In this document: piece after piece, positions 32,131-43,949 of the stretch | Numbering within the stretch: position 1 is the stretch's first letter | Layout: each line of letters starts with the position of its first letter | Assembly (NCBI GenBank): GCA_030052745.1 | Contig: JANBVO010000007.1 | Location: 248,001 to 312,000 of the forward strand | Length of the DNA stretch: 64,000 bases | Source of the DNA: Pleurostoma richardsiae | Taxonomy: Eukaryota > Ascomycota > Sordariomycetes > Calosphaeriales > Pleurostomataceae | Direction: 5' to 3' | Notes under the pieces: model-generated | Told to the model about the DNA's origin: nothing | Seen by the model: only the letters and a program-made list of their open reading frames with translations | The model's database searches: none | Position numbers and translations under genes: made by a program

Positions 32131-33921
32131 GATGGGGGATGGTAGAACAGAAACCAAAATACAACAAATTGAACGTGGTAGGACTGGCACAGTGTGGCGG
32201 CGGCTCGTGTACGTAGAGAAGCGAAAAGAACCGTCGGACGCTCTGGGAGATATCATGAGGAAATCGATGTCTAAAAAGAAAAGAGAAGGTTAGCGAGCGT
32301 GAGTTCGAAAAGAGCGTAGAAAGAAGTACGAGATAATGCCTGCGATCAGGAGGAGGTTGGTATCAGAGTAAACAAAACCTTTTATGATTACGCGTTGTCG
32401 GGGTGCTCCACCGTCCACGTACTCCCTCGTGAAGCGTGGAAAGATTTAACCAACCACCCAGCCACCGCATTCATTCCCTTTGCCGGCATGACCTACGATT
32501 TTCGCCGCAATCCATGTTACATGGGCTTCCTGAGCACCACCTGGATGGCTGCAAGTGGTCCTCTCTACTCCATAGAGACTAAAAAGTGGTTACGTAGCTG
32601 GGCGCAAAGACCTCAGGTTTTCGGGAGCATTCAGTGTTTAACCGTTTAATTAACCGAGTCTCTTAGCACCATGTTTAACCGTTCAACTAGCCGAGTCTCT
32701 TTGCGAGACCGGGCCACAGGGAACCTTGTAAAACACGAGTTCTGAAGCATCAGCCCATAAATCAATGGTGATCAGAGCCCCTTGGGAAACATTCGAGGGC
32801 GTCACTCCAGATGTAGGGAATCTGTGTGGGTTAGTAGCCAACATCTCGGCTTCTCGGCTACCTCCAGCTGAGGCAGATGTCTCTATCATCCGGCCAGTTT
32901 GTAGGAGCAGGGCCAGGACCTGATTGCAAACACTCAAAGAGACGACCTGGTCTGCTCTTGCAGCAGTAGCATATTTGACGTTATGCCTTGATCCGAGCAC
33001 TGAACAGATGTTGACGGCTATACCACCGCCGTCATCATTGAAGCCCACAAGTGCCAATGGCAGATTTGTGGATATCATCACAACCCTCTGTATCTAACCC
33101 GCTAGAGTCTCTCCTGCTACGTTTCGACTCTCCTTATTTGCAGGCGCCGTCGTTCTCGGTCAACTATGCACGTGTGAATGTTACCGCAGAAAATGTCTCA
33201 AGGACTGCTAATTAGTTAAGCTACTTCCATCATGTTGCATCCGAAAATAATTAGCTTGGAGTGAGCTCAGCGTTAACTCTAGTAAAAGCGACATGTCCAC
33301 TGTGAGTCCCAGCGCAGCATGACCTGCGAAGATGCACTTCAGAACGGGCTGCCCGCAATGTACCTACTAAGCTGCAGTGGAATTTTGTATTCTCAACTTA
33401 GCCTTGATCATTCTCGCATTGTAAAGCCTGTGAAATACAAGAAGGAACATCTAAATCAGCTTCTGGTTACCAAAATGGCTTGCAAACAGCACCCAAAGAA
33501 TAGTCCGTGTTCAGCAACTTAGACATCGGAGGACAGTGAAGATTACGAAGCAAGAAATTCGATTGCCTATAGCATTTCCGGGTCATTTACAGTCCTCAGA
33601 TGTAGGGAGCACAGTACACTGCAAATGAAAGATAAGGGGGAAGATCTCTCAAGTCCCGTAGGCGCGGTGGCCGAAGTCGGCCCATGGCCGGTTAATCTCC
33701 TACTCGTGGGCGCCTGCCTCTCCCCAAAGAATATTCCCTACGGTTATTCACTGCTTCCAACCAAATCGAAGGATGAAAAAGCAAAATAGAAAGGTAGAGG
33801 AGTAAAACCTAAAGATAGCTTCATACAATCTTCAGCCTTGCAAGTCTTAGAGGCCGTTTGAAGCGTGATACTCCTGCCATCTAATAATTCTACTCGCCAG
33901 CAAAAGGTTCTCGTGTTCGCG
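32131..33921. other. Intergenic, nothing recognised
   Basis: About 1.8 kb between the Crh gene and the transporter. A minus frame of 132 codons at 32683-33081 is open but I recognise no family, so it is not called. A short direct repeat lies at 32635-32701. A GC-rich stretch at 33658-33717 can fold back on itself (AGGCGC with GCGCCT outside; inner GGCCGA with TCGGCC). Confidence 0.4.
32635..32701. repeat. Imperfect 30-bp direct repeat, 37-bp period
   Basis: Two units share TGTTTAACCGTT and CCGAGTCTCTT: the first at 32635-32664, the second at 32672-32701. They differ at a few bases in the middle. No gene or element is attached. It is probably a local tandem duplication. Confidence 0.7.
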
Positions 33922-36340
33922 ATGGCTGAGACCACCTCTTTAAGTGAGCTCCCTACTCAGCATCCGCCAGCGGCGGGCACGGCAAACCCTGAGCCACACG
34001 CTAGACCAGAGGGAACCCCTCCCGAGACTGTACTTGGTCCGGGAGCTGGCCGATCAAGCAATCCAGATTCTCAACAGAGCGGACATGCCGGTAACGAGCA
34101 CGAACAGACTCTGCAGGATCAAACCAACCTCCTACCACGCAGACAACTTATCATCATCTTCGCGGGTTTGAGTTGTGCTCTATTCTGTAAGTCTTGCTCT
34201 CCCTTGGTTTTGCGTCTTCCATGACCAAGCCTGTTGCTGAAATTTGTCCATGCAAGGTTCCTTTCTCGATCAGATGATGTAAGCTCAAAGCAGGTCTGTC
34301 TCCATGTGCTGCTTCTCACAACGTGTTCCAGTGTCTCCACGGCTCTTCCCACCATGGGACGGGACTTTCATAGCACTACTATCACTTCGTGGGTGGGAAC
34401 AGCGTACCTCTTAGCCTCCACCTCCTGCCAGCCTTTGTATGGCCGTCTCTCAGACATCTTCGGACGCAAGGTTGTTCTTACTGCAAGCATGGCGATCTTC
34501 CTGATAAGTTCAATACTCTGTGCCACTGCGCAGAGCATAACCGCTCTGATCATTTTCCGTGTGTAGCTGCGTCCCCGAGCTTGTTCTGCCAAGTACAGAG
34601 ACAACTGACATCTGTTATCTATCTAGGTGCTGTGCAAGGTTCAGGAGGGGGAGGTATCTTGACAACGGTGCAGACTGTAGTATCAGACGTTGTCACGCTT
34701 GAGCAGCGCGGCCTATACGAAGGCATTCTTGGAGCTGTGGTATCCGTCTCCTCCGCGCTCGGTCCCCTTTTGGGTGGCGTCTTTACAGAGAAGCTCTCCT
34801 GGCGTTGGTGTTTTGTATGTCCCCCGTTTGTGCACACGTCCGTCAACCAGAGGCTTACGTCTGTGGAAGTACATCAACATCCCTCTCACGGGTTCGGCCA
34901 TTCTTGTCATCATATTTGGACTTCCCCTGAAGCGGGTAGAGGGAGATATCAAGCGGAAGCTTAAGCAGATCGACTATTCAGGTTCCCTGCTCATGGTGCT
35001 GTCTGTGACCCTGATACTTCTTGCCCTGTCATGGTGCGTAGCGTCATATTCACTTCACTCTCTGTCACCAAAACTGAGAAGTATAGGGGTGGGACCATGT
35101 ATCCCTGGGACTCAGCGGGCGTTCTGGCGCCGCTCATTGTAGGGACTGTTTTTCTAGTGCCTTTTTTCTATGTGGAAAAGGTTGCGGCGCTGCCAATAAT
35201 ACCAAGTGAGTCATCTCAGGTCTGCAGAAGGCTAAACACTGACGGTCTTAGTGTACATCTTCAAGGTTGGGACGGTCAACGGCATCCTCAGCGGAAACTT
35301 CTTCATCGGCTTTGTTTTCTATGCTAATCTATACTACGTAAGACAACAAAGTGTCCAGTCTTGTTTCAGGTCGTTAATGCATTCCTGTCCAGCTCCCTCA
35401 ATTTTACCAAGTTGTGCACGGCGCCTCTCCGGTCATGTCCGGTATCCTCACCATTCCACTCGTTGTTTCGCAGACCTTGTGTTCGCTTGTCTCCGGCGTC
35501 ATCGTCTCAAAGACGGGAAACTACCTGATTCAAATGAAGCTGGGCTATCTCATTTGGGCAGTTGCCTGTGGTCTCCTGACCCTTGTGTCCCCTACCATAT
35601 CGAACGCCGAGATTGTCATCTTTCAACTTCTCAGCGGAATAGGCTCCGGGTCAACTCTCATGACGGGCATAATAGCTGTTCAGGCCTTCTTGCCGAGGAA
35701 GCAGATGGCGGTTGCCACCGGAACAAGGAATTTTCTTAGACTGCTCGGCGGCACTATTTCTCTGGCTGTCTGTGCCGCGATCTTGAATAACACGTTCAAG
35801 TAAGTGTAGGCCGACAACTCTCTTCCGTCCTTTGTATCTCACCATGATGTAGGAGAGAGCTTTCTGGCAGGTTTCCAGCCGATACACTGAAAGCTATTCT
35901 GTCAGACCCAACACAAATTACCTCCGACGTGCTTGGTCTCAGCGCAGTTGAGCAAGAAGTAGCACTCATTGCTTACAGCAAGACTCTTGATCTCCAGTTT
36001 GTCTCTGATTCTCCTAGTTGCTTCTTGGCGATACTGATGCTGACATATCTAAGCTCATGGCATTCGCAACATATATTATTTCATGATACCCAACTGCTGC
36101 ATCTGCTTTCTGGTCACCTGGTTTACTGTCAAGGGTCAGAAGACACTGAAGCGTGAGGACGACGAGAAGTTGAAGCGAGAAGGCAAAGAATGGATCCAGC
36201 AGCACGGAGTGCGGAAGCACAAGAACAAGAGTGTAGTACATAGTCCAAATGATGAGGAGACCGTCCTCGAGTTGTCAGGGGCAATCAGGGAAGCGACGAC
36301 CACAGAAAAAGGAAACACGACAAGCTGCAATGCCGTGTAG
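33922..36340 (+). CDS. MFS drug:proton antiporter (DHA2/14-spanner type)
   Basis: This is a multi-exon gene; the start MAETTSLSELPTQHPPAAG at 33922 has a GCGATGG context. After a long polar N-terminus come the first membrane helix (IIIFAGLSCALF, SFLDQM) and VSTALPTMGRDF. MFS motif A follows as YGRLSDIFGRKV, then AVQGSGGGGILTTVQTVVSD, motif C-like SSALGPLLGGVF, YINIPLTGSAILVIIF, DYSGSLLMVLSVTLILLAL, LPQFYQVVHGASPVMSGILT and LLSGIGSGSTLMT. The tail is long, charged and cytosolic, ending NTTSCNAV. About eight introns are needed, and all join in frame. Members export toxic compounds or metabolites from the plasma membrane; fungal clusters often carry one for product export. It may mark the left border of the metabolite cluster, but 27 kb from the synthase this is inference. 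Confidence 0.82.
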
Positions 36341-36990
36341 GCGCACATCTTTTATATTGAATGTCGTTAAAGAGGTGATCATGTTGCAAATGGGGCTTAG
36401 TGGAACGAAGCGCTTCATATGTCTACGGACCGCTGAGAACGATATGGGCCAGTACTTACAGGGCGTTCGCAATGAGGGCCAACGTTTGCTGTTATTTTGC
36501 AGTATAAGACTTACAACCATGTTTCGAGCAACCGCGCGACAAGCTTTAACAACGATTGGGGTAATTGTCTAGGGCGGTTGTCGAAAGAGGGTGTCATTGC
36601 GGATTTTTGTAAATAGACATAGCTTCTTTCAGCACAGCATCAGATATAGGGCGTCTTGGCGGCATCTATACACCAAGTCAAGGGCTGCTAAAATATATGG
36701 TCGCAATAGAAACATCTAGAAAACTACTCTCCAAGCTATGTAAAAGCCAAGCAAACGCCCAACACCCTCTTTGAAGGAACTTCCCGAACCGGGCCCCTCG
36801 ACTGGCCCTTCAATCTCTAAGTGACACGAGCTCAGAAGCTGCAAGCCCCTAATGAATGGAGGCAAGATTCATGGTATGCAAACCTAACCTGAGGGGCAAG
36901 CAATGATTGTCATGCATGAAGTTCATAGATGCAGGCGAATCGCCGGTCGTTCTGACATTTCTCCCCTGTTTCTGTCCGCGACAGCTGCGA
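36341..36990. other. Intergenic between the two transporter genes
   Basis: About 650 bases between two convergent genes, with nothing recognised. Confidence 0.4.
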
Positions 36991-38769
36991 TCATGCGGCA
37001 GCTCTACCTCTAGTCTCATAAGGCAAGACGAGAAACACAAGCCCAGCCACCATGAACAGGGCGGCCGAGATCCAGATAGGCATGTCCGTGTCGATCCCGA
37101 CATAAGCCGCGATGATGGGGGCCATAAGGCCGCTCAAGCGGTTGAACACGGCGACGAGCCCGTTGGCGGTGCCCCTGACCGGCGCCGGGAATAGCTCCGG
37201 CGTGTACGAGTAGAGCAGCCCGTAGACGAGGTTCTGGAAGAAGGCGATGGCGCAGGAGAAGCCGAGCACGGCCGCGGCCGAACCGGCGCGCGTGTAGAGG
37301 AAGAGGAACACGCCCGTCCCGAGGCAGGCGAGCGTGCCGGTGCCCTTGCGGCCCATGCGCTTCATGTCGACGGTGAATCCGCCGAGCACGGACGCGGGGA
37401 TGCCGCACACGGCCTGGATGGCGTAGTTGCGGTAGGTGGTGTCCAGGGAGGAGCTGCCCTGCGCGACGCCCTTGTTCTCGAGGTAGATGGGGATGAAGGA
37501 GTTGTAGAGCGGGTACGCCATGCCGATCGAGCACCAGAGGAAGATCATGAGGCAGGTGGACAGGGTCAGGCGGGGCGAGGCGAAGAGCGCGCGGATCTTC
37601 TCGGGCTTGAACTTGTCGAGGCTCTTCTTCACCACTGCCCGGGAATTGCCGGGAGCAGTAGAGGAGATGGGTGTCTCCGCTCTCCGGACTGCAGCGATCT
37701 CGACATCGACGGCCTCGAAGTGCGAGACTGTAAGCCACGTGGTCGCCTTGCTGCGCCTGGCAATATTCTGCACGACCTTGACGGCCTGCTGGTCAAGGCC
37801 CTTGCCCAGCAGGTACTTGGGCGTCTCGTAGACCTTGAAGAGCAGCCGCAGCAGGAACATTGCCAGGGTCAGGCCGCCAAACGTCCAGTACGTGTACCGC
37901 CAGCCCATGTTGCCTTCGTACCTGCACTGCCCAGCAGGTAGTCCTGACTCACAGGAGTAGTTCGCAATGAGTGGCCTATTAACCCAAGCACCATTAGCTG
38001 ACAGTATTATGGTGGATATAGGAGCGTAAGGCTGTTGCGACTGATAGCGAACAGATGGGCTTGGCTTACCATGCGATCAAGGCAGCAACCGCCTGGCCTA
38101 CAGACCAGAACGCGGACTGCATAGTGAGTAGGTACTGGTGGGTAGCTGGAATAAACTCCAGGAATATGGCGCTATCCACTGGCTGATTACCGCCAGTGCC
38201 GACGCCGATAATCGCACAGAATGTACAGATAGCGACAAAGTTGGGACTTCCGGCACCGATCAGCCCTCCAACAGCGGACAAAAGCAGCGTCACGTTGAAA
38301 GCTAGGCGCCGCCCGATGAAGTCGGCGGTCATAGGCCACAGGCTGGAGCCGAGAACTAGCCCGACGTACTTGGCCACCGTCAGAAACGCTATCCTCTTGA
38401 CGTTGAACTCGTTCCGGACAGGCGTGCTGATGATGGTGATTGCCTGCATCCAAAACTGCAAGAGCACAGAGCGGTCAGCCAGAGGTGTTCATTTGGTCGG
38501 CTCCCCGAAGCAGGGCAGGCATAAGTCCCTACATTGTCGACAAACCATCCAAACCCCGTCACGGCAAAGACCATCCATTGGAACGAGCCCATGCCCATGT
38601 CGATCAGGGCCTGGTTCATGATGGCGACTTTCTTCTCATAGACCTCGTCAACCCCTGAGGGGATGGCGTGCGCGTCGATGCCATGGTAGTTACGGGCATC
38701 AATGGTTGTGGTTCCATTTCCCAAGGACTCACGTCCATCCCCGACCGCCTTCTTATCGAGAGTAGACAT
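36991..38769 (-). CDS. MFS transporter, sugar/organic-acid (SV2-like) type
   Basis: I read three exons joined in frame. The start MSTLDKKAVGDGRESLGNGT is at 38769; the first intron follows FGWFVDN, and the second follows ALIAW and leads into RPLIANYSC. The protein has about 560 residues. Motif A-like text is PMTADFIGRRLAFN between helices 2 and 3. GVGTGGNQPVDSAIFLEF follows in helix 4, the pattern of the SP/SV2-like branch that carries sugars, quinate-like acids or other small anions. Later segments include GNMGWRYTYWTFGG, SRPLI-type loops, ELFPAPVRGTANGL (the second-half PESP-like motif) and a C-terminal YETRGRAAA. The loop after ETPKYLLGKG is cytosolic. It lies head to head with the 2OG oxygenase gene across about 940 bases, so it may share a promoter region with the cluster enzyme. 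The substrate is unknown. Confidence 0.82.
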
Positions 38770-39705
38770 CGTGGGAGCTTGCAGAATCTGGTAAAGGTAG
38801 TACGATATCTCATTTTCATGCGAGACCAGAGCAAGGCTCGACCCATCTCATATAGGACAGCGGAGGGAGTGAACTGGTGAACTTCAATCTCCAAACGCGA
38901 CCCCTTTTCTGGTAGATCGCCCTTATCTCCACAAGAGTCTCAGCTGTGTCCCAATGCTTCTGCGTTGTACTTAGCCGTGGGGGGAAGACATGAAAGCGAG
39001 CCTTAACTGGCAGTAGTATGGCATTCTTGCTCTGTGAGGATGTATCCATAACGCTTCACATGCCTCTTTCTGGGTAAAAGGTCCTTGGTCGAGGAGGAAG
39101 AAGGACAACATTTCGAACTCTTGCGAGGCTTGCGATAGCCAGCTCGTTCCGGGCGGCTCGAATGGCCTCCTTTGGGTTTAGTGAGCTGGTCGTCTCCACC
39201 TCCTCTATCTCAACCTTCGCAAATGTACAGTGACATAGACTCCACCAGCCCAGAACCACCTGAGATAAGGCTTGACTTGGGGTTATTGAACTGTTGATCG
39301 GAGCCAGCGAACTGCCCTACAACGCCGAGCTGTCGTAGGCGTCTCGAATTGTCTGATCCAGACAAGATCTCCTCGCCGTCTTATCCCCTACCCGGACTCA
39401 AACAGATAGATTAAGTGGAACCTATAGGGTCTTAGGGCAATGGTCCATCTTGCCGTCACTCTTGCGGTGGTCATCGGGCTGGCGGACGTGTCGTCCGAGA
39501 TCACAGCGCAGTCGGGGATCCGACCTCGGGAGCAGATGTGACTAAGTTGCTACTGCAGTTGACCTCTAGTCTATATAAAGAAGCTTCAATATGCGCTTTC
39601 GCAGCTCGTGTAATCAGCATCTAGATAGAATACTCTTCAGCAAGACCTACAGAAAGGCACTCCTTGCTTACACGGGCTTATTGGCGTACCCTACTTGTCA
39701 CAACA
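38770..39705. other. Divergent promoter region between transporter and oxygenase
   Basis: About 940 bases separate the divergent start codons. No supported gene lies inside. A TATA-like box precedes the oxygenase start; CGG triplets that a Zn2Cys6 factor could bind occur (for example near 39483 and 39523), but I cannot tell which are used. Confidence 0.4.
39571..39580 (+). promoter_or_regulatory. TATA box of the oxygenase gene
   Basis: CTATATAAAG lies about 130 bases upstream of the ATG at 39706. It is the best TATA match in this intergenic region and on the right strand. The start codon has a CAACAATGGC context, a strong fungal match. Confidence 0.5.
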
Positions 39706-40895
39706 ATGGCTTCCTCTGCTTCTGTCGCCTCGGTGAGTCCGGAGGCAATTAAGCCTGCCGGCTTGAATGGTCGTGCCATCGATGTCAAGCCCTCCCGTTT
39801 CGATCCCACCAAGCATCTCGCCTTCTCGCCCCCATCCCAGGTTCTTAACATGCAAGACCTCGGTCTGGAGCCCTCGGTTCTGTCTCCCATCGCCACCACG
39901 GAACCATTCCCTCTTCTTTCCCACGAAGGGGTGCTGCAGCATCGCCGTGAGCTGTTCAGCCCGGAGGTCCTGAACAACTGCATCCACCACACGCGGCCCG
40001 GGTCTGTCCAGCTGCGCGGTATGGCCCCGCGCTACGCCCCCTTCATCCACGAGTTCTGGCACTCTTCCGAGGTGCTCAAGATCGTCAGCGACATTGCCCG
40101 TGTCGAGCTCGTCCCCGCAATGGACTACGAGATCAGCCATACCAACGTGCAGCTGGGCCCGGATGGTATTGATGCCATGCGAAACACGCCTGTGCAGCCC
40201 CCCGTTGCGACGGAGGAGGCCATCAGGCGGTTCGAGGAGGATAAGCCTAAGAAGCAGGAGATCACAGACCAGTCCAAACCTATCATCGAGTGGCACAAGG
40301 ACTCGCACCCTTGGGTGTGCGTCGTCATGCTCTCTGATGCGAGGTACATGACCGGCGGCGAGACTGAGCTCCTGAAGGCCGATGGAACCACGATAAAGGC
40401 CAAGGCACCGCAGATGGTACGTGTTTCCAACCCTATGAACGACCCTTAAGGGAACGAGATAGAGTAAGTACTAATATATGACGCCAGGGATGTGCTGTTC
40501 TACTGCAGGGACGATACATCACGCATACCGCCGCCCCGGTCACAAACATGCCCGAGCGAGTCACGATCGTGACATCTTTCCGGCCCAAGAACCCGACGCT
40601 TCCCGACGAGACCACGAACGCCAACGTGCGGAACAAGTCGCAGCTGACTGAGCTCTACTACCAGTGGACTGTGTACCGCCTCGACGTGATCGAACAGCGT
40701 GTGCACATTGCCAAGGAGGCTCTCAAGAAGAGGTATGAGGAGAACGTCAAGTCCTCCGATCCTCAGGGCAAGGCTGGCCTGTGTCGCCTCGACACAGTGA
40801 ATGTGGCTGAGGTGGAGAGGTGGGCCAAGGATATGATCCAGTACATCCAGGAGACACTACACGAGATGCGGCCCCTCGATAGCAATGGCCGGTAG
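39706..40895 (+). CDS. 2OG-Fe(II) oxygenase-like enzyme
   Basis: I read two exons with one intron at about 40418-40488 (GTACGT donor). The open frame reaches up to 39664, but the ATG at 39706 (MASSASVASVSPEAIKPAGL) has the better context. The protein is about 355 residues. A metal-binding HxD appears as IEWHKDSHPWVCVVMLSD in the middle of the protein. After the intron GRYITHTAAPVTNMPERVTI supplies a distal histidine and an arginine (SFRP) in the order of the 2-oxoglutarate/Fe(II) oxygenase fold. The C-terminal 90 residues are helical and charged. Enzymes of this fold hydroxylate, desaturate or rearrange substrates using 2OG and O2. Its place in the cluster suggests tailoring of the metabolite. 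The exact subfamily is unsure and the substrate unknown. Confidence 0.7.
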
Positions 40896-40982
40896 GATGG
40901 TGATATGTCTGATAATTGACTTTGTCCTGTTGGCCCCATTCTAAGCTATGGCCCAGTAGATGCTGCATGTAATCAACCGTTG

Positions 40983-42764
40983 TTATCCAAATAAGACAGC
41001 TTCCTCATCCTGAACTGCTTCACCCATGTCACTTGACGTCCAAACCTTCTCTAGGTACTCCCTGACACGACAAAAGTTCCTCATCTTGAAACGCCTCTCG
41101 AGTGATTTCAGCCTATTCATGACCATTTGCCTCTCCTCTGTATCACTAGCCGTGAGCACCTTGGCAATTACCCCCATCGGCCAAAGGAGGCTGTTCTCAA
41201 ACACCGACCCCTCTGGCAGGTGACTGATTAGCTGGACCGCCCAGGAGGCAAGGTTCCCCACGGGCTGTTCGCATACGTCGATATCCATCGCAGACCCGTC
41301 AGGGGCTGTCTCTACACTGCATCGCGAGAGGCTTGTTCTCCTGTATGTTGCTGCTGCGACGCGGTACAGCTCCGTTATCGCGCCGGATTCATCCAGCCCT
41401 TCAAGATTGATGATGACTCCGAGAAAGCGGAAGCGTGGGTCCATGACGAGAGCTGGCTCGCTGATGGGGACCGGACAGTGAGCCTGTCTCTTCTTGTGGG
41501 GCGCCAGCGCAAAGCTCGGGAGCCAGTCCAGTGTCCCCTGCCATGAGGCGATCTCTGCGTCTGTCACGCCTCTGTCGCCGGCACTGATCCGTGCGATAAT
41601 ATGAGGAAACTGAAAGCGTCTTGAGCTGTAGCTCGAGCCACGATCCTGAGAGAACTCATCGTGGGTAGCTACCGCTCCCTCCTCGAGATGGAGATATAGA
41701 TCGAACAAGGTCGGCGTTCCGAGCGAGGTAGACCAGACGAGATCGTTGTACAGAAACAAACTGGCCAGGAACTGGAACTCATCGCTCCATATTCGGTTCC
41801 CGCTCCCACCAGGGGGAGATGCTCGCGTGGTGGCCCGAATGACGTTTGCCGGCAAGATCCTGGCCAGGAACTGGAGGTGAGGCGAGCCGTGTCTTCCACC
41901 TTCACCGGCCAGTTTCTCGTATAGCATGAACAGCACGCAACTCGCAAGGAGATGCAGAACCTCTTCCCTGCGAGTCGCATCCGTGCAGTCGATGGCCCAC
42001 TCTATGGTCGAGTCCGCTTTCTCCGGTCCGGAGAAGGCGAATTCCAGGGGGCAGTGTTGTGTCTGTGAAGAGTGCGTGACACCTTCTACCAGCTCTATGC
42101 AGCTTCTCAGGGCATTTTGCCGGACCCTCAGAAGCCTCGCCCCTAGAGTGAAACTGCCATTTTCCCAGCACTGAACTCCGCTGAGCGCCAGCAGCGCATC
42201 CAGCACGGCGCGGCTCCTCACAGATAGCGGGAGGAAGACACGCAGGAAAGGATTGGAGGGATCTGAGCACGTCGGATACACCCTCGAAAATCGCTGGATG
42301 TAGTGATCTAGGAGGAAACGCTCGGTGTCGTCGAGCTCAAAAGACCAAGCCGGTATGGCGCTCTGCAGCTGCAGTGGCGAGGGCGCCCGCCACTCCCGAT
42401 CACGCTGCGTCTTTCTCTCGACAAATTTGCTGTTTTTTGAGCAGGGTTCCTTGCCCAGGACCCCCTTAGACGTCTGTGATCCTTGTGATCCCGATGGTCC
42501 TCTCCTCCTCATGCCTTGCCTCCTCGAGTCATCTTCCCATACGAGCCTCGTCTCGATCTGACACTCGAGACCCAGCCTGTTGCAGCTTTGGCAGGGAAAA
42601 GTGGCCGAGTCACATTTCTTCTTCCTGATAAGGTATCATCAGTTCATCTCATTTCCTCTTAGTCGGCCTCGAGAGTTTCCGAGTACTGTGTACCTTTTCC
42701 TGCATGTCCAGCACCCATCGCGAGACCGACGGCTGGTCTCGGGTCGACGATCCTTATCCATCAT
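40983..42764 (-). CDS. Zn2Cys6 transcription factor with fungal-specific domain
   Basis: I read two exons. The short first exon starts at 42764 with MMDKDRRPETSRRSRDGCWT and ends CRKR. After an intron of about 90 nt (GTACAC donor, TATCAG acceptor) the second exon begins KKKCDSATFPCQSCNRLGLE. Together they make a complete binuclear zinc cluster with spacing CX2CX6CX6CX2CX6C. The rest, about 550 residues in one frame, contains FELDDTERFLLDHYIQRFSR, LRVFLPLSVRSRAVLDALLA and EEVLHLLASCVLFMLYEKLA, typical of the fungal-specific transcription-factor domain (Fungal_trans_2 type). Such factors bind CGG-containing sites. Located between the oxygenase and the oxidase genes, it is the best candidate for the pathway regulator. 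It lies tail to tail with the oxygenase gene, 87 bases apart. Confidence 0.87.
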
Positions 42765-43229
42765 AGAAGTTCTAGGATTCCTTCTATACAGCCTTGTGCC
42801 AATGTCATATCTCCGTCATGTTGTCAGGACTGTTTGTCATGATGCAACATCGAGCAGATCCTCTAGGAGTAACAGGATCGAATCCCACAAGCAACATTTC
42901 CCCGCGCTTGTAAATGACCACGCTAATGCCCTGGTGTAGAGACCGCCTGTAATAACCAATAGTCTCGCGTCATTATCCCGGCCCTCGGGTCAGACGAAGT
43001 AGTGGTACAAGGTAAATAGAGTGCCTCCATCTTGGCTTCTCCACTTAGGTAGTCAGTGTGCGTCTTGCACGGGATCGTATCTCAATCGCGTGTTCGCACG
43101 GCTAGAGACTGCTTTCCTTACATGGTAATAAGCTCCAGCAGGACAAATCACGCCTGGAGCGTCGTGTTTCGCGCTCACAGGATTTTCAGGTGCCGTTGAA
43201 CGTTGTCTACTAGAACTGTCTCGCTCACC
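42765..43229. other. Intergenic, promoter of the regulator
   Basis: About 465 bases with no gene. It is the divergent region between the regulator gene and the cupin remnant. Confidence 0.4.
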
Positions 43230-43949
43230 ATGGCATACGAGCCGGAGGTGTACCGCTTCTCACAGACAGCATACGTGCCCAACAACAGGCTACCGGTACT
43301 GGTATACCGAGGCGTCTTACCGCAGCCGCATTATGAAGAGACAACCATGCAGTTCCTGGAGCAAAATGGTTGGCTTAGAGGAGTGAGAGCATCTTTCAAA
43401 CCCATCCCCACGCCAACAGAGGGTCTTCAAGCTGATGGGGGTCGATAGGGAACTTGAGGGGGGGCGGTTCCCCGACACCATTTTCGCCCAAATACACACG
43501 AGTGCTACGGTTTGTTCACTCCCACCCAACCAGCTGCTCGAACTATGGAACTAACGCCACCAAGCTGTCTTCCGAGGATCCTCTACACTCCTGTTAGGTG
43601 TCGGGCCCTTGGAAGACGAGTCAGGCGGCCAACAGGTCCGCCTCCAAGCAGGCGATGTCATCATCCTTCCTGCTGGTTTTTCACTATTCAAAGACTTCCG
43701 AGCATGACTACCGCTATGTTGGCGTGTACCCCAAGGGTGCCCCTGTTTCATCATGGCTAGTATTTGGCAAATCTGTGATGCAAGCTGATGAACATCAAGG
43801 GATCCCCTAAGTGGAAGAACGAGTGCTGCAGGGATAAGGACACATGCTCGTCCCTGCGAAGTGAGGTAGGGAAAGTTCCAGTTCCTGAGCGGGGCTCTGT
43901 TGGCGGTCGCCAGGGATCGTTGCTGGATCTGTGGGCTTTGGCTGCCTAG
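43230..43949 (+). pseudogene. Decayed small cupin-domain gene
   Basis: The start MAYEPEVYRFSQTAYVPNNR at 43230 and four exon-like pieces match the small fungal cupin family found in metabolite clusters. In order they are HYEETTMQFLEQNGWLRG, VPRHHFRPNTHECY (the metal-binding histidine segment), VFRGSSTLLLGVGPLEDE with RLQAGDVIILPAG (second cupin motif), then HYSKTSEHDYRYVGVYPKG and GSPKWKNECC, ending near 43949 with LLDLWALAA. Introns at 43381-43448, about 43508-43562 and about 43735-43799 look normal. An in-frame stop lies just before the histidine segment, and the reading frame shifts in a T-run after ILPAG, so a full-length protein cannot be made as written. Family members are single cupin barrels of about 170-200 residues, with roles such as cyclase or isomerase suspected. 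The decay may be recent, since splice sites are kept. Confidence 0.65.

Noticed and set aside
32683-33081. 132-residue hypothetical protein on the minus strand
   Set aside because: The frame is open but there is no signal peptide, family motif or clear promoter. It could be real, but I cannot support it.
33658-33717. tRNA-Ser gene
   Set aside because: Only the first 15 or so bases resemble tRNA-Ser. No T-loop (GTTCRANNC) or complete anticodon arm follows.
36991-37738. Arginine-rich 240-codon frame on the same strand as the MFS gene
   Set aside because: It is a frame-shifted shadow of the transporter coding sequence, which has strong family motifs.
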